A stretch of 64,000 nt of DNA from Toxotes chatareus (taxonomy: Eukaryota > Chordata > Actinopteri > Toxotidae): assembly GCA_016801885.1 (NCBI GenBank), contig CM028891.1:16963017-17027016 (forward strand), written 5' to 3'. The notes beneath the pieces are model-generated. The model saw only the letters and a program-made list of their open reading frames with translations. It had not been told where the DNA came from and ran no database searches. Shown in pieces: positions 12,241-24,519 of this stretch; the first letter of the stretch is position 1; each line of letters begins with the position of its first letter. A program made the translations under genes and the position numbers.

Positions 12241-14699
12241 GAGGCGGGTATAAGAAGTCAAGTTACTTAGAAAGGCTGTTAATTCAGAGCAACTCAGTAA
12301 CTATGGAAAGCTAAGATGAAGAGTGAGGCAAGTTAAATGGTGGATACAACATTTTGCATTAATTTCACAATTTTGGAAGTTTAACTTTGACTCTTGTCTT
12401 CAGATTGGTTTAGTTAGTGAAACATAAACATATCAGCTATATCAGTTGTTGTCTTATAATATGAACAGCAGCACTATCAGTACTAAGGCATGGCTGTAGA
12501 AATGTGTACCATTTTATGAGTCTGATTTATGTGCAGCAGCTCAGACACTTTGCTTTTAAAGTCGAGAAAAATAACATTTCCAGATTGTTTTTGTGTTTTA
12601 GATCTAAATCAGAAAAATATAGCTCTGATGTTTTATTGAATGCAGACCAGGGAATAGTAAACTTCACAAGATCATGACGTCTTATTGGGACTTCATGCTC
12701 TTTATACAGTAGCAGTGCATTCTGGGGATTGGAACAACGTGGTTCAGTAACCAATTCTGCATACAGTAGATGAAGGTATTACCATAAACACAATGCAGCT
12801 ATGTTCCATGTAACACTTTTGCACTGGGCCTTGAAGACATAAACGGTCATATGTAAAACATCATCTTTTAATTTTGGTATCCTAACTAATTGGCTGTGAT
12901 GAAATAGATGCATAATTAATGCACACGTAGGGATTCCCCACACAGGGCTCTGAAACTATGACTACAGTACATAACGGGTAATAATGATCATTGTTCTTAT
13001 GAGAATAATTTCAAAATTGCTGTGTTGTTGCTCCATGTTACTTTACAGCCGATGTCTGACATTTCATTCCTTCTGTCAGCAGTATTTGCGTTGGTTCTTT
13101 TCTTTCTCAGTTGTTCCCAGTGTAACCAATAAGATTTCCACAGACCTGAATGGATTGAAGGGTGCATATAAAGAGATAGCGACTTGTTATACAGGCTTAC
13201 TACAAATGTAGTGTTTACATGACCAAACAACCCCAAAATAATGAGGCAAATAACACAATGCTTTATTGTATTAAAACCCTGCATACGACCTCCATTAAGA
13301 AAACACTAAGATGTTGGCTTGATCCATGTTTTTTCTGGTCCAGCTTGGACAAACCAGTGGAAAAATATGGATGGCTGCAGGTTGTTTTTTTTTTTTTTCT
13401 TTTCCTCAACATCAAACCCTCAGTGACTGCCGAGTCCAATGAGTGATAAGTCAGTCAGTCATTGCGTCCCTTTGCAGCATCCCTGTCTTGGAAAATGAGC
13501 CTCTCTGGGATGTAGAAACATCAAACATATATTTACATTTTGGGATAAGCTGTGTTTTGACATGGTGCAGTCAAATAAAGTGTGCAGGTGTTTCTCCAAC
13601 CAGCTGTTTATTACCGGCTGTTGTGCTGTTTGGACATGATTCATTGTTTATGCATTGGACTGGTCATCCCATTTGTTGGCGATGTCACTACGTGATGCAT
13701 TCTTTGTTGGCAAGTAAACATCTGGGATGTTTATCCATGTCAGTCAGCAGCTTGAGCTAGTGAATGTGTATGTTTTGTTAATTTCACCACAGATTTTAGT
13801 AAACTCCAGTGGTATAGAAATTGTGTGTATTTTAAGGATGAGTTGATTTTTTGATTTCAACCTATATATAGTGCAGCAGTCCCTTTCTAGCTAATAGAAG
13901 GGAATCCAAAGTCTGCTGTTAAGATGATCAGCCTTTTGAATGAGTGGTTTTCTTCTGCTGTCTTTGAACAATGGCCACCATTAACTGATCACTACAGTCA
14001 TCACATTAACAATAAAGATTAAAAGACTGTTTTCCTTCGGGAGTAATTTGGGTTAAAGGCAGAATTAAACAAGCTGCCGTTACTGGGGTGGTTCCCCTTA
14101 GAAGCTGTTACATGTTTAAAATATTCTTATTGCAATGCTACTGAAATAAGGGTTATAATCTAAAACACATAGACCCCTAGATGTATTTTTATCTGCAAAA
14201 CATTGAAATCCACCTATTTGGCTTATTTTAAATTAATGTATATATACATTTACTGCACTATACAAAAGTGTAGTGCAGTTAATGGGCACTTAGTTTTTTT
14301 TTTTTTTCTCAGTGCTTCTGTCATAACCAATTTCATAGTAGTTTTTTGAGACTAAATAACACACATCCTGACATGGGCTACCTATCTGCTGGAAGAAGTG
14401 ATGGACAAGCATGATTGATCCAAAAAGCTTTCACTGTCAAATTAAATGCTTTCAGTCTGACTGCAATTGCTGTAATGGGAGCAAATTAGTCTATAATAAT
14501 CGGTATTTTTTTAAATGAAAACCTCAATGAGAACAGGCGTGCAGTGACAGAAAATTGTTATATCAGTTTTGTCCATAATTTATTATTTTTTATTATTATT
14601 TTGTCTAGTATGAACAATGTGTAGCATGTGAACTGGATGGTGAGACCAGAAGCAGTTCTTACCCACTGGGCCATCTAGTGTGTCAAGACAGATTTTTAT
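12241..14699. other. Non-coding sequence, no gene recognised
   Basis: Several short frames (up to 105 codons at 13443-13760) with no domain or codon pattern that suggests a protein. A T-rich run lies near 13385-13397 and another near 14295-14307. ATGCATAATTAATGC at about 12909-12923 is an isolated POU/LIM-homeodomain-like site. Confidence 0.6.
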
Positions 14700-15047
14700 T
14701 TCCAAATATAAGACTTCAGAAAGTCTGCAGATGGCAGGTCCCTTTTTCATTCAGCAGTGGTATTCTTTATAAAAGCCCGGCTAAGAGCTTCTGCAACAAG
14801 CTTTAAATGGGAACTGAATAAAAAATCTTATGGCCTCAGAGATGGTTATGTGGTCAGGTTCAGTGCTGTTGGGCCAAGATGGGTAAAGTCTACAGAGAGG
14901 AAGCAAGTTTTCTGCCTCCTCCCTCTAAAAAAAAAAAAAAATGTGACTATTTCTTAGGTTCCTAGCACTGCTTTGTTATAAAGAATTCAAACTCTTGGTA
15001 AGAGGGAAGTGCCACCTGCAGACTTTTTGGAGATGTTATATTTGGTG
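14700..15047. mobile_element. Foldback (MITE-like) element with arms of about 75 bp
   Basis: The left arm (about 14700-14777) and the reverse complement of the right arm (about 14972-15047) align along their length. Shared blocks in order are CCAAATATAA, AAGTCTGCAG(A/G)TGGCA, a CCCT(T/C)TT stretch and ATTCTTTATAA. The interior is about 190 bp, has no transposase, and ends in an A15 run (14927-14941). This architecture fits a non-autonomous DNA transposon of unknown superfamily. Outer ends and target-site duplication could not be fixed by eye. The 66-codon frame inside it is not a gene. Confidence 0.7.
14927..14941 (+). repeat. A15 homopolymer
   Basis: Uninterrupted A15 run inside the foldback element. 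Confidence 0.95.
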
Positions 15048-16096
15048 ATGTAAAATGTGTTCACGTCACATCCAGCCAAGACCAAGTAGTACATCTCAAC
15101 AGAATGTCTCCAGAAAGCTCCTGCTACAATCTGTCAAATGGTGCTGCAGTGGTCTACCAATTATAGCTGTGAGAAGCGAGCAGCTGTCTCGGCTCTGCAG
15201 ACTTCTGTGCCACCGTGTCTCATCCTGCATTACATACGTATTCCAATGTAAAAATGTGATGTTGTACAGAGAGACATGGATAAAATACAGGAGAAAGATT
15301 GAATAATAGCAGGACAGAAAGAGGATTTCATACCCAGTGATCAGAAAGATTCATTATAGCCACTATTAAAATGATCCCTGGGATAGTGTCTCAGAGCCGG
15401 GGACAGTGCAGTGACAGTGTGGTGAGTCTGTGGTGATCAGACACCAGAATTCAGAAACAGACACTGCTATACTGAGGAATGAGTGCATTTCAATGTAAGT
15501 GGTGTCCAAGCCCCCGCTTCTCAGTGAGAAAGAGAAGAATAAACTGAGAGGGTGGGGGGTGGGGGGGGGGGCGAGAGCAGAGAAGGTTATTAGATTCCAC
15601 TGTAAATTGCATCATAGAAAGGCAGCTTCTTAAATCATCATAGGTTTTCCACTGTGTGTTTGAGGCTATGCAGTAGCCTGAATTGAAACAGTCTTCTCAG
15701 TTTCTTTAATAAAATATGTAACAAAGGTTTACAGCACTGGGAGGGTTTTTACATTTTTCAACTTAAACAAAACTTCAATCATACAAATTTTCAGTTGTGA
15801 GGAAATGCTAAATCCAGGGCACAGACGCTACCTGAGCATTTTGTGTCCCCTTTGCTGCAACAGTGTCATCAAACTGAAACACTGGCACCTCCATCCGAAA
15901 CTCCCCGCGGTGTGCCTCAAGTCATAATTTGACTGGATTTCTGTTAGAGGAAATAGGTAAATGATTATTTGAAGTTTGTGTGAAGTGCTGAAAATTGGAA
16001 CAGATGCTGGTAAGAAATGAAACAATAACGCCAATGTTTGCCAAATCAACGCAAAGCGTAACACTTTCTTTTGAAGAATAAAGTCCTTTTTGAGTG
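15048..16096. other. Non-coding sequence, no gene recognised
   Basis: No credible coding frame; the 83-codon frame at 15055-15306 and the 93-codon minus-strand frame at 15828-16109 have no domains. A G-rich tract is listed separately. Confidence 0.6.
15550..15571 (+). repeat. G-rich tract, potential G-quadruplex
   Basis: Runs of G3, G6 and G11 separated by single T. Four G3 tracts with one-base loops can be drawn, a strong quadruplex pattern. No promoter context is seen. Confidence 0.75.
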
Positions 16097-16165
16097 GGAT
16101 TAGTTCCACAGGGAGATGAGGGCAGTCTGATCATTACCAAGCCATGTGTCTGTGTAATTTCGGTC
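16097..16165 (+). repeat. Interspersed repeat fragment, copy A
   Basis: GGATTAGTTCCACAGGGAGA (from 16097) and the following TGAG, then ATCATTACCAA and CATGT, match the start of a second copy at 16381 with few changes. Further downstream CATTTTCTGTAACAAA (about 16181) resembles CATTTTCCCTGTAACAAA at about 16576, so a longer element may be duplicated here. Confidence 0.55.
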
Positions 16166-16380
16166 TATTTTCAAACTGAACATTTTCTGTAACAAACAGT
16201 TAAGCAAACTCTACATATAACCATAGAAGTAATCTAATCATGCAGCGGTTGCTATGAGGAGATTATTTCAAGATGTTCTGGTAAAACATGAAATGCATTG
16301 TCAGTAAACATTTAGCAGACATGTTCAGTATCAACATTAGGCAACGCAGCGTTGGAAGAATAGGAGAGAGGTTTCAGTTA

Positions 16381-16531
16381 GGATTAGTTTCACAGGGAGA
16401 TGAGGTTTGTGTAATTATCACCAAAGCATGTATGCAACTTTGGTCCTTTGTGAATTTGCATCGTCAGTAACCTTTTTAGAGCCTTCCTGTGCCTGCAGCA
16501 GTTCATAGCCTGTTTTTTGTAAAACTAATCC
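16381..16531. mobile_element. Possible 151-bp MITE (copy B) with 14-bp inverted ends
   Basis: GGATTAGTTTCACA at 16381-16394 is matched by TGTAAAACTAATCC at 16518-16531, a 13/14 inverted repeat. The left end is also shared with copy A at 16097-16110, where no partner end was found. The body has no coding capacity. Short ends make this less sure than the element at 14.7 kb. Confidence 0.45.
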
Positions 16532-17029
16532 CATCCATGCAGCCGCGTGGATGGACATGGGCACACTGAGCATGCACATTTTCCCTGTAACAAAAGTTGA
16601 GTTGTCATTCTCAGACCCCAGCAAAGCAACCAAAGTAGGACACTGCTAAAAGCAGACTGGGTATTTTGAATAGATATACCTGTTTGTAAGTTTGAATGTC
16701 ATATATCCTGAAACTGACCCTGAAAATGGGCTGTGTCTGTATAAGGATTAAGGACTTTAGTTTGGCTCAGTAGCTGAATGAGTTTAACTGTTGCCACAGA
16801 AGGCGTCTTGAACCCATTTATAACATTCACAGCATTTGAAATGTTGGCGTGAAGTGTTTCTGTTCCTGTTAGTCCCATTTTAGATAAGAAAATTGTGCCT
16901 GAGTAATGTCTTACACCAGATTGTACTGTTTTGGACTTGTGTGTTTGTGTTTGTGCGTAGTTTGCAGATGAGATAACATTAGCATGTCATTTTCTCGTAT
17001 ACTGCAATCTTTCCTGTGAGTGTAATTGA
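16532..17029. other. Non-coding sequence, no gene recognised
   Basis: Includes a stretch near 16576-16600 that resembles 16181-16202 and may belong to the same unidentified repeat. No gene. Confidence 0.55.
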
Positions 17030-17230
17030 GTAGATCAAAGGAAGTTACTGGATCACTCGTGTCACTACTGTCCGTGATTACCAGCAAATCATCATGCTGT
17101 GATTACCTTGAGTCAACAATGAATCATAATTATTCTACTAATTGCCCTCTGCTTGCTCGCCAAGTCAGAAGCTATAGAAAGCAAATTGTCACTTGTGCAA
17201 GCCGAGCCAGCACCACTGCCTTCAGTTCTG
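17030..17230. promoter_or_regulatory. Candidate enhancer-like block (CNE-like)
   Basis: Complex segment with CTGTGATTACCTTGAGTCAA, CAACAATGAATCATAATTAT and CTACTAATTGCCC. Clustered homeodomain, AP-1-like and SOX-like cores; no simple repeats. Inference only. Confidence 0.25.
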
Positions 17231-20200
17231 TTTTAGGAACAGAACATTAGCTTGTCATAACAGAACGTCTCATGGTTGCCCAGGGAGAACAATGACAGGT
17301 TCTTTGCCCGTTTCCCCCTGTTAATATCATGAACAGTAGGATGCTATATCAGAAGTGTGGCTGATCTAAGGACACACTGGGTTGCTGATAGTGATGGGAC
17401 ATGCTCTGCTCAGTCTGTATTTCAGGGGCTCATGTAAGTTCAGCATGATTGATCCACACGTCGCCGTCATGCTGAATGAGAAATTGAAATTGATTTCTGA
17501 AGGATGTTATTAAGATCCAGGCTGTGACTTTTGCTATCCCGGTTTTCAAATGTAATTACAGGAAGGTTATACAAACAGAACAAAGTAAGACTGGGCTTAA
17601 ATCTTCCAAAGCAGAAATCACACATTGCACTTCCATGGACTGTTGTACATGTAGGAATTTAAACTTTTACAGATCGCAGACGATCACAAAAGCAAAAGCA
17701 GCTGCCTTTCAGCAACAGAACCACGCTCACTCTGTTTTCTGTCCTCAGGTCCTTCTATACAGGCACATTGTGGATAGCGGTGTTTGCTGTCTTAACCATC
17801 AGTGTTTTCATTGTTGCCCACTGCCAGCCAGTAACATTTTCATCTCGTCTCCCTGGTATTTCCCAGCTTTCTCCCAGCATGTTACTCAAGGAGGATTTTT
17901 TTTTTTCTTTTACCTCTTCTTTAAATGAAAACTTTTTTCTGCATTGACTCACTGAGTTTAATCAGTAAATTCATGAATACAGTAAATGTTCAAATCAGGT
18001 GGAAATGTCCCAACCTTATTCTCTCCATTGTAGCAAGCTAACAAGCATTTTATGAGTGTTTACTACCATAAGGTTCACAGTTTTGTTTCAAGATTCAACC
18101 TCTGACACTCATTAAAATTCTCTGTTTTGCTGAGTGTCAGAAATGCAATGTTTTCATGAATTATGAATGTCAGTTTAGCCAGCCAAGAATAGTGTCAGGT
18201 TTACATATGCATCATACATAGGTTTGTTAGGTAGCACACAGCTACTGCCGTTTGCAAAGCAGCATTACAGATTTAGTGTTGATGGGGCTGTAAGCACAAG
18301 AAATCTGTCTTCGAGGAAGCAAAGAAAACACCTCGCATCCTGTTGGAGGCTGTTCAGATACATGTGCACAGTGACTGCATTGTGTGTCATCCTCTGAGTC
18401 AATCATTCTAGGATCAGTTGACCAATTATTCACCAGTCCACCACACTCAGCAGTAAAAGTCTGCTCTTTCACTTCCCAACTGGTATAATTTTGTAGAGCT
18501 TGATTGGCCAAGCCAACTTTGCCCAGGGCAAAGGACTGTCGTGGCATACAAATGATGGCAATTTCATCCTGGTTATTTTTACGTATGTGGACGATTTTCT
18601 GAAAAAAAAAAAAAAAAAACATCAATATATGACAGGTGAACAAAATAACACTACGACTACATAACAGTACTACTCTAAACTGCTATAATTTGACACTTTT
18701 GTAAGTTAATGTTTTGTATCAGATATCTGCCTCATTCACTGTGAGAAAATAATGCTGTGTTGTATGAGTGTGGTCAGTAGTTTCTCTCCCTTAAATGCAA
18801 TTTTCTTGGAAAACCAACTATTATTTGGAATTACACTTTTACCTTCAAATCTGCACCAACAAATACTCATATATGCACGTGCAGAATGCAGTCACATTCA
18901 GTTTTTTTACCTTCACATTTTCTACATTTACCAGAAATTTCCAACACAGTATTTTCCAGGCACATATTATGACTGAACTCAGGTAGTTGCCCAAATATTA
19001 ATCATCCTAAACTCACTGGATTAGTATTGAAGTATGAAGTGTATTTTCTTATTATTAAAATGGTTGTGTTACATTGTCCTCTGTGTCAGGGATGATCAGT
19101 GATGTTATATTTACTGTAGATGCTCTTTTCTACCATGTAGCTGTGTTATTGAGCAAATGGTGCTTCTTTTTGCCTTTTGTCGATCACAGTGGTTGTCAGA
19201 TATCAAATCTGTGCGTCCTGTGAGGAAAAAGACAAAGTGGGAATGTGTCCCAAAAAAGATATGTTCTCTTATGTTGTTTGTCTTTTACTTTAGCAAAGTT
19301 TTCTTCTGTATATTGCAGCAGACAATCAGTTCTTGCCGCAGTTTGCAATTGCCCCTGTTACAGCTACTCATCTGCATAAAGAACCAGCCATATTGAACAT
19401 GATCTAAAGGGTAAAAAATGGGCTGATAAAACAGAGGGAAAGGGTCATTAAGCACCAGGTTGGGAGACAGAGAGAGACAGCTAGGGAGACATAGAGTCCC
19501 AACTTCATCAAGATTAATCACTGACATCTGGTGCCTTGGAGGACCTAGTTAGTAACCCTCTGTTTTCCCCCTGGTTGGATGTGAATCATCGATGGCAGGC
19601 GGAGATGCAGGAAGCACAGCCCCGGATGCCTGTTGTATCTTTTGTCACACTGGGTGACAAAAGTGTATAATGAATGACAGCGAGGGGGGTACAAAAACAC
19701 GTGAGTTCAGATGGTAATGCTGTATTTTCATCAGTAATTTGGTAATGGTAGTGAATACAGTATTTATGGCATGGTAGATATTATTGTCTGAAGCGTCGCT
19801 GTCTATGTTGACAGACATCTTTAGATAGATAGACAGATGTGCCAATCGCAGATATAAAATAACTTTTTTATTTTTGTAAAGGTGTTTTATTATTTATTTA
19901 ACATTGGCAATCATTTCAAAAACATAGGAATCTAAAAACCTGATTCATGAAACAGTAATGGTATTTAGCTGAAAGCGATGTTCCATTTCATTGAAATTTA
20001 CATACATGGGAAAATACTCCAAGGACAATCATAAATCCTGGTTTTACACCATATATGTGTGTATTCATGCATCAGTTTAATTAGATATATGGTGTGGTTT
20101 TCATTTATTGGGTGAAGGTCTATATAATCGATTATGATCACCACTGTAAAGCTCGTTATTTGGCGAAACTCTAGTCCATATGAGCTTGCCAGGTAGCAAA

Positions 20201-20269
20201 GGGAGGCGGACATATTACCCTGAATTTAAAATAAATATATATAAGGTGGGAATCCTTGACACATATTGG
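17231..20269. other. Non-coding sequence, no gene recognised
   Basis: The longest frames are 134 codons at 17524-17928 (plus) and 133 codons at 18242-18643 (minus, starting in a homopolymer). Both end or begin in poly-T/A and contain no domain I recognise, so I do not call them genes. No known repeat recognised. Confidence 0.55.
18602..18619 (+). repeat. A18 homopolymer
   Basis: Uninterrupted run of 18 A. Confidence 0.95.
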
Positions 20270-20660
20270 CTGATTTAACAGATCCCTGCTTGCAGATTGC
20301 ATGGAGGGAGATGAATTGATGGCGAAGAGAGGATAGACAGAGAAGGTCATACGAGAGTAGGAGCTTGGAGGGAGAAGAGGGGATGAGGTGGTGGCGAGTC
20401 AGAGTCCTCTCTATTAACCATGGGCCTGAAGGAGGCTCTTTTTACCAGCACCCGATTCAGGCTACGTTCCATTATTAAGTTCAGTTTAGACCCTGAGTCT
20501 GATCCACATCTACACAAGCTTCTTCAGACAACATTATTTTTGTTATCATTTGTTATCAATAAGCGAGGCTGAGGCCAACACTGACGCATGCAGTAATGGA
20601 GCAGGTGAAGCAGTCGATGCTGTGATAAGCTGGATGATTAAGTCTGAATGAGAATGAGAT
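20270..20660. promoter_or_regulatory. Candidate enhancer block (CNE-like)
   Basis: A purine-rich stretch (20290-20410) is followed by a complex segment with CTATTAACCATGGGCC, TTCCATTATTAAGTTC, TTGTTATCAATAAGCGAGG, GCAGTAATGGAGC and GGATGATTAAGTC. The mix of TAAT cores in non-repetitive sequence resembles CNEs. Conservation unseen. Confidence 0.35.
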
Positions 20661-22119
20661 ATTTAGATGTGTTGCAAGGGGAGACTGAAAACAGAGAAAA
20701 CAATCTGGCTTTTTTTTTTTTTATTAACTTTAACATGGAGCTCATAAAATAGGTCCAAAATGCAAATATTCTATTCATTTTGGTGTAATTTTTGGACAAC
20801 GTCTGTGCTGTTTTTTTAAATGATGATTACCCCACTCTGTGTATCTGACTTCAACTTCAACTGTTAGTGGTGGTTCCTCTTAGCTTGGCCCTGATTGTGT
20901 CCTGTGTGTCACGGTTCTCCATGGACATCTCTGCAAATTCAAACATTCCAATTACATCCATTCATAAATGGGAAGCAATGTTGAAAATAGACACTCATCA
21001 GATGGTTGGAAATCAATCAGTGTCAGGTGACTGTAAGTAAAGAAAAACATCAATAAATAAGATCTTCAGAGCAAGAAACTACAAGGTTTATATTGACTTT
21101 AATGAAAGAATGATTCCAAAAGAGATTTTTCTCTTTTGGAATGAATCACATTTTTACATCTGCCCAACATTTTTTTTTGTAAGCTTACAGGTCACTAAGA
21201 AGATTTCCTACCATCCATGCTGTATAAAGGCTACTGTTAACTATGACCACAGTCCTCCCTAACCTTACCAAACAGTTTTCTTTTTTGTTTTTTTTGTTAT
21301 TGCCTGAACTTACCCATGTACAAAAATAAATAAAAACATTTCACATGAATCATTCAAATAATAGCCATTTGCAGACATCACAGCAAATATTTGATTTTTA
21401 GTCTGTCAGCAATGCTTATCAGTATCAAAAACTTTTAGACACTGTGCTATAACTTACAGGGACTTGTTTACATCTGAGTGTACAGTTGATAAAGTGTAGG
21501 TTAAAAAAAAATACACGGCATGTTAATCTCATTCAGACAAATTCTGTAGTCTCAACAAATATAATATCCCATTTTAGTCATCTATCCTGCATTTCCAAGG
21601 GCGTCATCTTATTATTGATTGGAGGAAAGTGAAGAGATATGGATATTACTAGGCTGAAGGCCACAGAGGCACTGAAGGTGATTCATGGGAGGGTCTTCCT
21701 CATAATTCAGATCCTGGACAAATAGTTCATTTCCAACAGTGTTGGCATTTGAAGAAATCAAATCCTTGAGGTGAATTTAAAGCAGGGCCAGAGGCGGATC
21801 TGTACCTCGTGCATACCTGGCAGACTCCTGTGAGGTCTCGCAGTTATCTTTCAATTACCACCACGATATACTTCTCCTCCACACACAAACACCCACCGTC
21901 CCTAATCCACTGTAAGCAGTGGCCTCTAACAGTGCCTACTCTTTCTGTCGCATAACTATTAAATGCATCTTTTTTTTCCTATTTTTGTTTCTCCTTTTTT
22001 TAGCAATCACTGCAGCGTATTTCATTGTAATAGTCGCTATTGTTGCACAAAATCACCAGAAGATTATCATTTTGCAGATGAGGATGAAAGAGTAGTTCTC
22101 ACAGCACAGTTTTTTACTG
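20661..22119. other. Non-coding sequence, no gene recognised
   Basis: No credible gene. T-rich runs occur near 20710-20722. A perfect hairpin at 21113-21142 is listed separately. A CTTATTATTGATTGGAGG segment near 21609 could belong to another regulatory block. Confidence 0.6.
21113..21142. repeat. Perfect 13-bp hairpin with a TTTT loop
   Basis: ATTCCAAAAGAGA (21113-21125) and TCTCTTTTGGAAT (21130-21142) are exact reverse complements around a 4-base loop. It is the best short hairpin in the window. It is too short for a microRNA precursor. It could be a decayed transposon end, a replication-slippage product or, if transcribed, an RNA stem. Confidence 0.9.
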
Positions 22120-22240
22120 CAGGGACTAACCATTATCATTTTCCTGACCATGCCCTTTCTGGTAATTCTCCTCCATATAGCCTCAACCTTTCTTATGGCT
22201 GTCAGTTGCAGAGAACCAATTAACATATTGTGTCCGAGGG
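22120..22240. promoter_or_regulatory. Candidate enhancer-like block (CNE-like)
   Basis: Contains CTAACCATTATCATTTTCC, CTGGTAATTCTCC and ACCAATTAACATATTG in repeat-free sequence. Composition-based guess. Confidence 0.2.
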
Positions 22241-22438
22241 AGTTATTCTTCCCAACACTTCTGAGTTTCCCTTCCTCTGTTTTTGTCACACTGCTAGCTT
22301 GTGGGCAGAGTCACACAAATTAGTGGTGTGGGCTGGAAGGCTCAATTACCTTTTAAGGACTTTAGAGGTAGTCTGTGTCCATGTCAGCCTGTCTCAGAGC
22401 TTCCTCCAACCTGCCTCGATAAGGGCATAAAACGAGAA

Positions 22439-22460
22439 GGGGGGACGGGAAAGGGGGGGG
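22439..22460 (+). repeat. G-rich tract, potential G-quadruplex
   Basis: Runs of G6, G3 and G8 separated by AC and AAA allow at least four G3 tracts with short loops. Confidence 0.7.
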
Positions 22461-22479
22461 CAGCAAAAGGAGAAGAGCA

Positions 22480-22790
22480 ATTGGTGTGCGAGGGCTGGGT
22501 TGAATTTCTAAATGATCTAATTCCTGTGTCTGCAGAGCATCTCACTGTTGGCATCCCTGTTTCCCCTAGAGACAATGGCAACTCTCTTCTTCTCATCAGC
22601 CCACCTCAGTCTCACCTCAGCACCTCCCCTCCCTCCTTCCTCCCACATCTCTCCCTAGCTTCCTTTGTGTGCTACGGCGAGCGAGGGGACAGCCAGCAGA
22701 AAGTCCATTTGAATATGATGGCAGGGGTGTATTCTCAGAGGAACAGCACCACTCTGTGAGCTGTGCCAGCCCTGGCCTTGTTATCCATCT
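22480..22790. promoter_or_regulatory. GC-richer candidate regulatory block
   Basis: Richer in G+C than its surroundings, with AAATGATCTAATTCC, a CAATGGCAAC half-site of the RFX X-box type near 22573, and a pyrimidine-rich stretch at 22590-22665. A 152-codon frame (22301-22759) crosses it, but it begins in flanking sequence, translates the G tract as Gly/Lys and has no domain. Confidence 0.3.
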
Positions 22791-24519
22791 GTGACCATGT
22801 AATGGAGATGGATACTGTACCGCTGGCAGGCTAAAATAGAAGAGATACATGGACCAGTAGATATCAAGCATCTCAAAGTGTGAAAACGCTGCAAGCACTG
22901 AAAATTTAAAGCATGAGGCAAGTATGGTATTGCTGTGATGTGCGCGATATCAGTGCTGCTGATGCTGGGAAGCACTCATGTAGATACCTATCATGACCTC
23001 TGAAAGAATACAGGTTTATTGGATCAGAAATCTGTACCTTCAGGAATTATTTCAGTCGCTTCAAGATACCACTGTGCTCTGCTAGTCGCTGAGATCTAGG
23101 ACACAGCAAAGTGACAACAAAGTCTTGGCAATTTGACTGGGGAGTTGATCTTTAAGTTGCGATGGATGTTTACATCGAAGGGTTTGGTTAATTACCCTCT
23201 TGCCCACAATGCAACTCAACCACTGGTTGTCATCATAGCTGAACAAAACAGAGGTCACAACCATAAAAATAAAATCCAAAGTGTGAGAAAACAAAATGAT
23301 CTTTTGTCAGATGGTGACATGCTTTGACAAGTGAGCCTTTGGAAATATTGCCTAGCTACATAAAAGGGATGCAAAGAAGCTCATATTAGCATGAATGAAA
23401 ATGCAGCGTGAAAGCACTGTCTTAGCATTAGAGGAACACTTTCAGCACATATAGCTCAATTTTGTGTGACCTGTCAAGTGTTGCTTCCTGTCTGGGGTGC
23501 ATTCTTATAAAATATATCTGATTAAAAAAAAATCGTTATGTTCAAGCTGACCAGCAGGTCACAGTCATTCACACATTACACAGAATGGCGGCTTACATTT
23601 TATTTATTGATATTGTTTGATATATTTATAAGTCCGGGCTCATACATTATACATGTCGTCTTAAGGTCCATATAAATCTTTGCACAACAGGGAGAGCAGT
23701 GCCATGAAAGAAATACAGGCCAAGAATAGGTAGGTGCAGCCATGATCGGTGGGATCCTGTTAACAGAAGGGACGAATGGAAGTGTGAAGGCCAGGACAGA
23801 ACATAATTAGCATATTTATTTATTTATGTGCAGTGTTTACATTGTGTTTGTTGTTGAATCAAGCACAGAGACGTCATACTTCTTGTCAATGAATTACACA
23901 ATTATATTAATTTTATATAATCCTCACTTTTCTTCTGGATTAAATAAAAAAAACAAACAAACATCCAAATCAACATTATCCAGTGGGATCCGATAAGTTG
24001 TTCTGCCTCTGTGTTTGATTAATGAACTTCTTGCTGACTCCTCTTGTCTCAAGAATCTGAACATTAAATCACTCATTACCGATTCTGGTAAGAAACACCC
24101 CTGCAGCTGCAGCTCCTACTCTGTCTGGTGCACGAGTGAATCAGTAGTTCTGTGGTAATATGGGAAAATAGTGTGGGAGGTACAAGGAGAGAAAAACATG
24201 AAAACATGACAATAGCTTTTGCCTCACTGTGCCCAGTTCAGTCATCCAGACTACAGTGTTTAGTGCTGAGCTGCACACATTTTTATGGTAGTGAAGGAAA
24301 GTCAGATGTGAACACCTTTTATCCTGTGCTCAGTATCTGTTTTTGCTACTGAGATGTTTAAATTACAGTTTTAGTGTAAGTGAGAGTTTTGACATTGCAT
24401 GGCAGTGTAAACCGTAACTTTGGGGAGGTATTATTGCCATTAGTTGCCTTTTATGAAAAGGGAAATATGGGGAGTAAATGAGAGAACTATTGTCTTTGTT
24501 GTTTGGGAACTTTGATCTT
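22791..24519. other. Non-coding sequence, no gene recognised
   Basis: Only short frames (up to 93 codons on the minus strand at 22617-22898). TATTTATTTATG-type A/T repeats near 23810-23830. No recognised repeat family. Confidence 0.6.

Noticed and set aside
17524..17928. 134-codon open frame on the plus strand
   Set aside because: Ends in a poly-T tract, no domain, and a minus-strand frame overlaps it.
18242..18643. 133-codon open frame on the minus strand
   Set aside because: Begins next to an A18 run read as Phe; the rest resembles no known protein. I considered a degenerate coding relic but had no motif to support it.
22301..22759. 152-codon open frame on the plus strand
   Set aside because: No domain; it crosses a G-rich tract and a pyrimidine-rich stretch, and a competing minus-strand frame overlaps it.
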